Source: Synechococcaceae bacterium WB8_1B_136 (GTDB lineage: Bacteria > Cyanobacteriota > Cyanobacteriia > PCC-6307 > Cyanobiaceae). Taken from it: 8,641 nt of DNA. The position numbers and the translations under genes are program-made. Numbering within the stretch: position 1 is the first letter of the stretch; the number at the start of each line of letters is the position of its first letter. Shown here in pieces: positions 4,871-8,641 of the stretch. Below the pieces are notes generated by a model. It ran no database searches. It worked only from the letters and a program-made list of their open reading frames with translations, and was not told the origin of the DNA. Location of the stretch: assembly GCA_010029175.1 (NCBI GenBank), contig RGNC01000081.1, forward strand, positions 1-8,641. Reading direction: 5' to 3'.

Positions 4871-6199
4871 TCAAGGCCAGGGCAGCAGGGCCAGGGCCCA
4901 GCGCAGGACCCCCAGGCCCGCGGCGGCGGCGATCAGCTGCAACACGCTCCAGCGCCACCGCAGCAGACAGAGCAGTGAAGCCAGCAGGATCACCAGGGCC
5001 GGCCCGCTGAAGCCCGACGGCCAGAGCACCGGCTGGGCGAACAGCACCGCCAGGTTCACGATCACCCCCACCACGGCGGCGGTGATGGCGGTGAGCGGGG
5101 CCCCCAGGCGCAGATCGTCGCGGCTGGATTCCACCAGGGGCGCCCCCGCCAGGATGAACACGAACGAGGGCAGGAAGGTGAACCACACCACCGTGAGGGT
5201 GGCGGCCAGGGCACCCCACCAGCTCCCCAGCTGGCTCCAGCCGCCCATGAACCCCACGAAGGCCACCACCATGATCAGGGGCCCGGGGGTGGTTTCCCCG
5301 AGGGCCAGGCCATCCACCATCTGGCTGGCGCTGAGCCACTGGAAGCGCTCCACCGCTCCCTGGGCCACGTAGGGCAGCACGGCGTAGGCGCCGCCGAAAC
5401 TCACCAGGGCCACCCGGGTGAAGAAGCGCGCCATGGTGGCGAGCAACCCATCCCATCCCCCCCACCAGCTCAGGCCCGCCAGGGGGGCCGCCAGGGCCAC
5501 GGCGGCGATCAGCAGGGTGCGGGCGAGGCGCCTGGGGCAGAAGCGACCGTGCTCGGGGGTGGGGGTGTCGTCGTCGTGCAGGGCCCTGGTGCCGGCGAGG
5601 GTGCTGGCGGTGGTGGCGGTGGCGAGGGTGCGGGGCTTCGCCAGCAGCCCGGGCCGCCAGCGATCCAGCAGCCAGCCAGCGATGGCGGCGGCGGCGATCA
5701 GGGCCGGAAAGGGAATCTGCAGCAGCGTGAGGCCCAGGAAGGCCGCCAGGGCGATGGCCCCCAGCCAGCGGTTGTAGAGCGTGCGGCTGCCCACGCGCAC
5801 GGCCGCCTGCAACACGATGGCCACCACGGTGGGTTTGAGGGCCCAGAACACCGAGGCCAGCAGTGGCAGCGAACCCCAGCTCACGTAGATGGTGGCCAGG
5901 GAGGTGAGCACCACCACCGCCGGCACGATGAACAGCCCGCCGGCGATCAACCCGCCGAGGGGGCCATGCATCAACCAGCCGATGTAAACCGCCAGCTGCG
6001 TGGCCTCCGGCCCCGGCAGCAGCATGCAGTAGTTGAGGGCATGCAGGTAGCGCCGCTCGGAGAGCCAACGGCGGCGATCCACCAGTTCGCTGTGGAGGAG
6101 CGCCACTTGCCCCGCCGGTCCGCCAAAGCTGATCAGCCCGAGCTTCAGCCAGAACCGGGCCGCCTCCCCCAGACGCAGCGGGGCCTGTGGTTGATCCAT
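4871..6199 (-). CDS. chrA: chromate transporter ChrA, two-domain form
   Basis: The predicted product has 442 residues and belongs to the CHR superfamily of inner-membrane carriers that export chromate, in the long bidomain form. The N-terminal half has the signature LGLISFGGPAGQ (20-31) and LLPGPEATQLAVYIGW (starting 60). The C-terminal half repeats it as VALVSFGGAYAVLPY (Phe268-Gly-Gly) and GLALGETTPGPLIMVVAF (near 300). About ten hydrophobic segments are visible. A hydrophilic, Thr-rich linker near 185-235 joins the halves, as expected for a duplicated transporter. ATG 6199 is chosen because a TGA directly precedes it and the next residues match the usual short N-terminus. No good ribosome binding site is seen, and GAGG overlaps the ferredoxin stop about 20 bases away. 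It begins 28 bases after the ferredoxin and is likely in one operon with it. Family members may instead carry sulfate or lack proven transport. Confidence 0.95.
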   Translation of the reverse strand: MDQPQAPLRLGEAARFWLKLGLISFGGPAGQVALLHSELVDRRRWLSERRYLHALNYCMLLPGPEATQLAVYIGWLMHGPLGGLIAGGLFIVPAVVVLTSLATIYVSWGSLPLLASVFWALKPTVVAIVLQAAVRVGSRTLYNRWLGAIALAAFLGLTLLQIPFPALIAAAAIAGWLLDRWRPGLLAKPRTLATATTASTLAGTRALHDDDTPTPEHGRFCPRRLARTLLIAAVALAAPLAGLSWWGGWDGLLATMARFFTRVALVSFGGAYAVLPYVAQGAVERFQWLSASQMVDGLALGETTPGPLIMVVAFVGFMGGWSQLGSWWGALAATLTVVWFTFLPSFVFILAGAPLVESSRDDLRLGAPLTAITAAVVGVIVNLAVLFAQPVLWPSGFSGPALVILLASLLCLLRWRWSVLQLIAAAAGLGVLRWALALLPWP

Positions 6200-6227
6200 T
6201 CAGCAAGCCATGGCGCAGTGCTGATCC

Positions 6228-6512
6228 TCAGCCGAGCTCGCCTCCGGTGTCCTTGCGGATGGTGCAGTCGCTGAGGGGGTAACTCACGCACAGCAGGGCA
6301 TACCCCGCCTCGATCTGGGCGTCGTCGAGGAAGCTCTGATCGGCCTGATCCACGGAGCCCGAGAGAATCGTTCCGCAGCAGGTGCTGCAGGCACCGGCGC
6401 GGCAGGAATAGGGCAGATCCACCCCAGCGGCCTCGGCGGCATCGAGGATGTACTGGTCGTCGGAACAGCTGAACCGTTCGCCGCTCTCAAGCTTGATGGT
6501 GTAGCTGGCCAT
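6228..6512 (-). CDS. plant-type [2Fe-2S] ferredoxin
   Basis: The predicted product has 94 residues and is a soluble one-electron carrier. The cluster ligands are Cys37, Cys42, Cys45 and Cys75, the exact C-x4-C-x2-C-x29-C spacing of photosynthetic ferredoxins. SDDQYILDAAE, GVDLPYSCRAGACSTC and QADQSFLDDAQIEAGY match the PetF pattern closely. It differs from typical PetF in having Cys46 after the third ligand (usually Ala), a shorter N-terminal strand, and a C-terminal end KDTGGELG in place of the usual acidic tail ending in Tyr. It may therefore be an accessory ferredoxin rather than the main photosystem I acceptor. MASYT is the family's standard N-terminus, so ATG 6512 is chosen, although the frame is open to 6662 and no clear ribosome binding site is seen. 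The start lies inside the upstream 52-residue gene, which suggests coupled translation. chrA follows after 28 bases. Confidence 0.93.
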   Translation of the reverse strand: MASYTIKLESGERFSCSDDQYILDAAEAAGVDLPYSCRAGACSTCCGTILSGSVDQADQSFLDDAQIEAGYALLCVSYPLSDCTIRKDTGGELG

Positions 6513-6645
6513 GGTGCAGGGATCGTTCACGTCCCTCGCGCAGTTCCTCGATGGTGGCGGCGTGCAGGGTGTGGCGGTGGTCGGTGGTGGTGGCGCTGAC
6601 GGCACCGGGTCGCTCCTCCACCAGATCGAAAATCGCTTCGCGCAT
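6487..6645 (-). CDS. 52-residue protein, function unknown, first gene of the ferredoxin-chrA run
   Basis: This short gene is supported by a strong AAGGAA site six bases before its ATG and by G/C-ending codons in its first two thirds. The protein starts MREAIFDLVEERPGAV and continues with TDHRHTLHAATIEELRE. It is soluble and has no signal peptide, membrane helix or cysteine. The last 15 or so residues (GRERSLHHGQLHHQA) lose the codon bias and look less protein-like, partly because the final 26 bases overlap the ferredoxin gene in another frame. The true protein may once have been longer and been cut by a frameshift, or the tail may simply be constrained by the overlap. The gene precedes the ferredoxin, making it the probable leader of the four-gene minus-strand unit. 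I do not recognise a named family. Confidence 0.65.
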   Translation of the reverse strand: MREAIFDLVEERPGAVSATTTDHRHTLHAATIEELREGRERSLHHGQLHHQA

Positions 6646-6751
6646 GGATATTTCCTTCCCACAGGTGGAGTCTGCTCGGATCTCGCTCGGCTGATGCAGC
6701 CGGGACCACCGAAGGCTGTGATCGGCTTTCCCCACTGGCAACATGTGACCC
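6646..6751. promoter_or_regulatory. divergent intergenic region, probable promoters for both directions
   Basis: These 106 bases separate the minus-strand ferredoxin-chrA unit from the plus-strand exported-protein pair, so promoters for both should lie here. I find no convincing -10/-35 pair. TTGCCA on the minus strand (about 6734-6739) could be a -35, but no matching -10 follows. A start-stop ATGTGA (6743-6748) lies directly before the plus-strand gene. Confidence 0.4.
6652..6657 (-). promoter_or_regulatory. ribosome binding site of the 52-residue gene
   Basis: AAGGAA on the minus strand, six bases before the ATG at 6645, is one of the clearest initiation sites in the window. It is the main reason to accept this short gene. 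Confidence 0.75.
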
Positions 6752-7339
6752 ATGCATGGGGTTCGCGAGTTGCGTGGGCGGCTGAAGGGGCATCGCTGGC
6801 GGGTGGTTCCGCTGCTGCAGGCGGGATTGCTGGGTGGCCTGCTGGCTGGTGCGTTCACCGCCTGCCGCGGCCCCTCGCCGGATCGGGCCCTGGAGCAGCA
6901 GCGCCAACAGCAACAGGCCCGCCTGCAGCAGCAGCTCCGCTGTGAGCGCCAGCGCAGGGCCCTGCAGCCCCTGGTGGACTCGTTCCAGCAGCACCGGGCA
7001 ACCCTGCTGGCCATCGACGCCGAGGTCTACGGTCCCAGCCCGGGCCCCAAGCCCCTGGATCCTGAGGAACAGCGTCGCCTTGCCATCTACGACCAGGAGA
7101 TCGAACAGGAGCAATACGAGAAGGCTCTGGCGGCCTGGAAGGAACGGGAGGCCCAGCGCTATCGGGCCTGGCGGAGCGAACAGGCCGCCCGCCGCGCCGC
7201 GGCCCATGACGCCCTCGCTGCTGCGGCCGCCAAGCTGCGGGCCATCGCTCCAGCTGTGGTGAGCAGCTCCGATCCGCCGGGGTTGCGGCAAGCGGAGCTG
7301 CAGCCGTTGCTGCGCTGCAGGCCGGAGCAACGGCCATGA
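6752..7339 (+). CDS. exported coiled-coil protein, function unknown
   Basis: The predicted product has 195 residues. A basic N-terminus (RELRGRLKGHRWR) precedes a hydrophobic segment (about 19-36) ending in GAFTAC. Cys38 could be a lipidated cysteine, but the preceding Phe-Thr-Ala is a poor lipobox, so a plain membrane anchor or signal peptide is equally possible. The rest is a long helix-forming region. A Gln/Arg-rich stretch (about 44-72) comes first. A short Pro-rich break (GPSPGPKPLDPEE, 94-106) follows, then a second charged helix (about 107-163) rich in Glu, Arg and Ala, probably coiled coil. Two more cysteines are at 64 and 189. An in-frame TGA at 6746-6748 rules out extension, and ATG 6752 lacks a clear ribosome binding site. 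Its stop overlaps the next gene's start (ATGA), so the two are coupled. The envelope location is inferred, and the family is not recognised. Confidence 0.72.
   Translation: MHGVRELRGRLKGHRWRVVPLLQAGLLGGLLAGAFTACRGPSPDRALEQQRQQQQARLQQQLRCERQRRALQPLVDSFQQHRATLLAIDAEVYGPSPGPKPLDPEEQRRLAIYDQEIEQEQYEKALAAWKEREAQRYRAWRSEQAARRAAAHDALAAAAAKLRAIAPAVVSSSDPPGLRQAELQPLLRCRPEQRP
7324..7327 (+). promoter_or_regulatory. ribosome binding site of the small exported protein
   Basis: GGAG lies eight bases before the ATG at 7336, inside the end of the preceding gene, and supports the coupled start. Confidence 0.55.
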
Positions 7340-7707
7340 GGGTCGCCCGCGCGGCGAGCCAGCTGGCTGTGGCACATCTGCTTGCGGTTGCATCGCTGCT
7401 GCTGGTGCCCCCCATGGCCCGGGCCCAGCTCGGCAGCTGCGTGGCCCGCTACGGCCAAACCGGTTGCGCTGCGAGGGTTTACGGCCAGCTGCTCTGCAGC
7501 GGTTTCGATCAGCCGATGGCTGTGGCGGTGATGCAGGCCGAGCTCACCCAGCAGTTTGCGCAGGCCGCCATTGATTTCAGCGGCATCAGCGCTGAGACCA
7601 TTGAAACCACTGCCCTGCGCGATGCCGTACCCCTGTTCTGCCCGCAGAACAGCGCCCGCATCCAGGAGCTGTTTCAAGCTTCAGGAACTGCAGCTAGGCA
7701 GCGCTGA
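7336..7707 (+). CDS. small exported cysteine-containing protein, function unknown
   Basis: The predicted product has 123 residues. A clear signal peptide covers residues 1-30: basic MRVAR, a hydrophobic core LAVASLLLVP, and a cut after ARA just before QLGSC. The mature protein is about 93 residues with four cysteines (35, 44, 54, 102), an even number that fits two disulfides outside the cytoplasm. A central helical part (about 58-82, MAVAVMQAELTQQFAQAAI) precedes CPQNSARIQELF. I do not recognise a named family. The ATG shares bases with the stop of the upstream gene (ATGA), so both exported proteins are probably made together and may interact. The last 14 bases overlap the convergent end of arsJ. 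Confidence 0.78.
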   Translation: MRVARAASQLAVAHLLAVASLLLVPPMARAQLGSCVARYGQTGCAARVYGQLLCSGFDQPMAVAVMQAELTQQFAQAAIDFSGISAETIETTALRDAVPLFCPQNSARIQELFQASGTAARQR

Positions 7708-8641
7708 GTTGGCGTGGCGGGGTGGGCAGCCTGGTGCTCACCAGGAAGGCAAGCCCAACGAACAGGGCAGAGGTCCACAGGCAGGCCTGCAGCCCCCCCA
7801 GCATGAACAGGGCACCCGAGAGCACGGTGCCCAGCAGGCGGCCGGCGGCATTGGCCATGTAATAGAAGCCCACGTTGAGGCTCACCGATTCGGCATCGGT
7901 GTAGGCCAGCACCATGTAGCTGTGGATCGAGGAATTCATGGCAAACACCACCCCGAAGGCGGCCAATCCCACCACCACCGCCACCCCGGGCTGGGCCAGC
8001 TCGCGCCAGAGGGCAATGGCGATCAGGGCGGGAATCGCCGTGAGCACCGCGCTCCAGAACTCCACCGCCGCCACCCCGGGCGGGCCGCTCTGGCCCCAAC
8101 TGCGGCGCAGGGCCGGAGCCGATCCCTGCACGATCCCGTAGCCGATCACCCACAGGCCCATGAAGCCCCCCACCTCCCAGAAGCGCCAGCCCAGGGCCGC
8201 CTGCAGAAACACCGGCAGGGCCACCACAAACCACACATCGCGGGCGCCGAACAGGAAGAAGCGCGCCAGCGACAGCACATTGATGCCGCGGGATTGGGAG
8301 AACAGGGCGGTGAATCCAGGCTTTTGCTTCATCCGGCCCAGATCCGCCGGCAGCACCAGGGTGAACAGAAAGGCCACGAACAGCCCCGCCGCCATCGCTC
8401 CCACCGCGGCGTTGAAGCCGATGCTGGTGAGCAGCACCCCCCCGAGGAAGAATCCCACGCCCTTGAGGGCGTTTTTGGAGCCGGTGAGAATCGCCACCCA
8501 TCGGAACAGCTGCTGTTCCCCTTTGGCGTGGTCGTCGGGGGTTTCCGGCACCACGGTTTTGATTGCGCTCTTGGCGCTCATCTTGTTGAGATCCTTGGCG
8601 ATGCCGCTGAGGGCCTGGGCCACCATCACGTAGGCCACGCT
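7694..8641 (-). CDS. arsJ: organoarsenical exporter ArsJ, major facilitator superfamily (N-terminus beyond right edge)
   Basis: The C-terminal 315 residues or so are present, and the frame is still open at the window edge. Family members run to about 400 residues, so roughly the first fifth is missing. The segment GIAKDLNKMSAKSAIKTVVP followed by FRWVAILTGSKNALKGVGFF is the feature I recognise as ArsJ. Several hydrophobic helices follow, including ARFFLFGARDVWFVVALPVF, GGFMGLWVIGYGIVQG and SLNVGFYYMANAAGRLLG. ArsJ exports 1-arseno-3-phosphoglycerate, the product made when a GAPDH enzyme uses arsenate, and so gives arsenate resistance together with that GAPDH. The partner gene is usually adjacent. 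It is not in this window and would be expected upstream, beyond 8641. The end overlaps the convergent exported-protein gene by 14 bases. Confidence 0.88.
   Translation of the reverse strand, partial: SVAYVMVAQALSGIAKDLNKMSAKSAIKTVVPETPDDHAKGEQQLFRWVAILTGSKNALKGVGFFLGGVLLTSIGFNAAVGAMAAGLFVAFLFTLVLPADLGRMKQKPGFTALFSQSRGINVLSLARFFLFGARDVWFVVALPVFLQAALGWRFWEVGGFMGLWVIGYGIVQGSAPALRRSWGQSGPPGVAAVEFWSAVLTAIPALIAIALWRELAQPGVAVVVGLAAFGVVFAMNSSIHSYMVLAYTDAESVSLNVGFYYMANAAGRLLGTVLSGALFMLGGLQACLWTSALFVGLAFLVSTRLPTPPRQLSAA

Noticed and set aside
4803..6206. 467-residue minus-strand frame over chrA
   Set aside because: It is the neighbouring frame of chrA, Arg/Gly/Pro/His-rich and with no membrane segments. 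The ChrA signature lies in the other frame.
6513..6662. Longer ferredoxin starting at 6662
   Set aside because: The extra 50 residues are Pro/Thr/Arg-rich and unlike any ferredoxin. They overlap the 52-residue gene. MASYT at 6512 is the family's usual N-terminus.
7674..8501. 275-residue minus-strand frame over arsJ
   Set aside because: It is the neighbouring frame of arsJ, Gly/Arg/His-rich. ArsJ helices and motifs are in the other frame.
1..8641. tRNA, rRNA, CRISPR, insertion sequence or attachment site, especially at the low-GC boundary
   Set aside because: I found no cloverleaf, regularly spaced repeats, transposase-like frame or flanking direct repeats. An island border by att site cannot be shown from this window.

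Overview
The window looks like chromosomal DNA from a picocyanobacterium of the Synechococcus/Cyanobium type. The evidence is a plant-type [2Fe-2S] ferredoxin close to photosynthetic PetF, strongly G/C-ending codons in most genes, very short intergenic gaps, and one HIP1 octamer (GCGATCGC, 3256-3263). This assignment is inference from gene content and style. I saw no rRNA, tRNA, CRISPR array, insertion sequence or replication origin.

Layout. Bases 1 to about 900 are compositionally unlike the rest: one 60-base row there (421-480) is 47% G+C, against 85% for a row in the next gene (1561-1620). This block holds the start of an unrecognised minus-strand gene that runs off the left edge, a small membrane-anchored charged-helix protein (350-595) and a translationally coupled zinc-ribbon membrane protein (595-1053). 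From about 1080 the DNA is high-GC. An alpha/beta-hydrolase (lipase-like, minus, 1083-1658) stands head to head with a GH3 beta-glucosidase-like enzyme (plus, 1815-4004). The GH3 gene collides tail to tail with a minus-strand run of four tightly spaced genes. In transcription order these are a 52-residue protein (6645-6487), a ferredoxin (6512-6228), a two-domain ChrA chromate transporter (6199-4871) and an exported protein built from two copies of one cysteine-paired domain (4824-3976). Diverging from the 52-residue gene is a plus-strand pair of exported proteins (6752-7339 and 7336-7707). This pair collides tail to tail with arsJ, an organoarsenical exporter whose N-terminus lies beyond the right edge.

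How the genes may work together. ChrA and ArsJ are both oxyanion-detoxification transporters (chromate, and the arsenate adduct of 3-phosphoglycerate) and lie about 1.5 kb apart, so this may be a small oxyanion-resistance neighbourhood. The ferredoxin directly upstream of chrA could supply reducing power, but this is speculative. The two most notable items are the coupled TM-helix/zinc-ribbon pair in the low-GC block and the internally duplicated exported protein downstream of chrA. I recognise neither as a described system, and no complete new system can be proved from this window alone.
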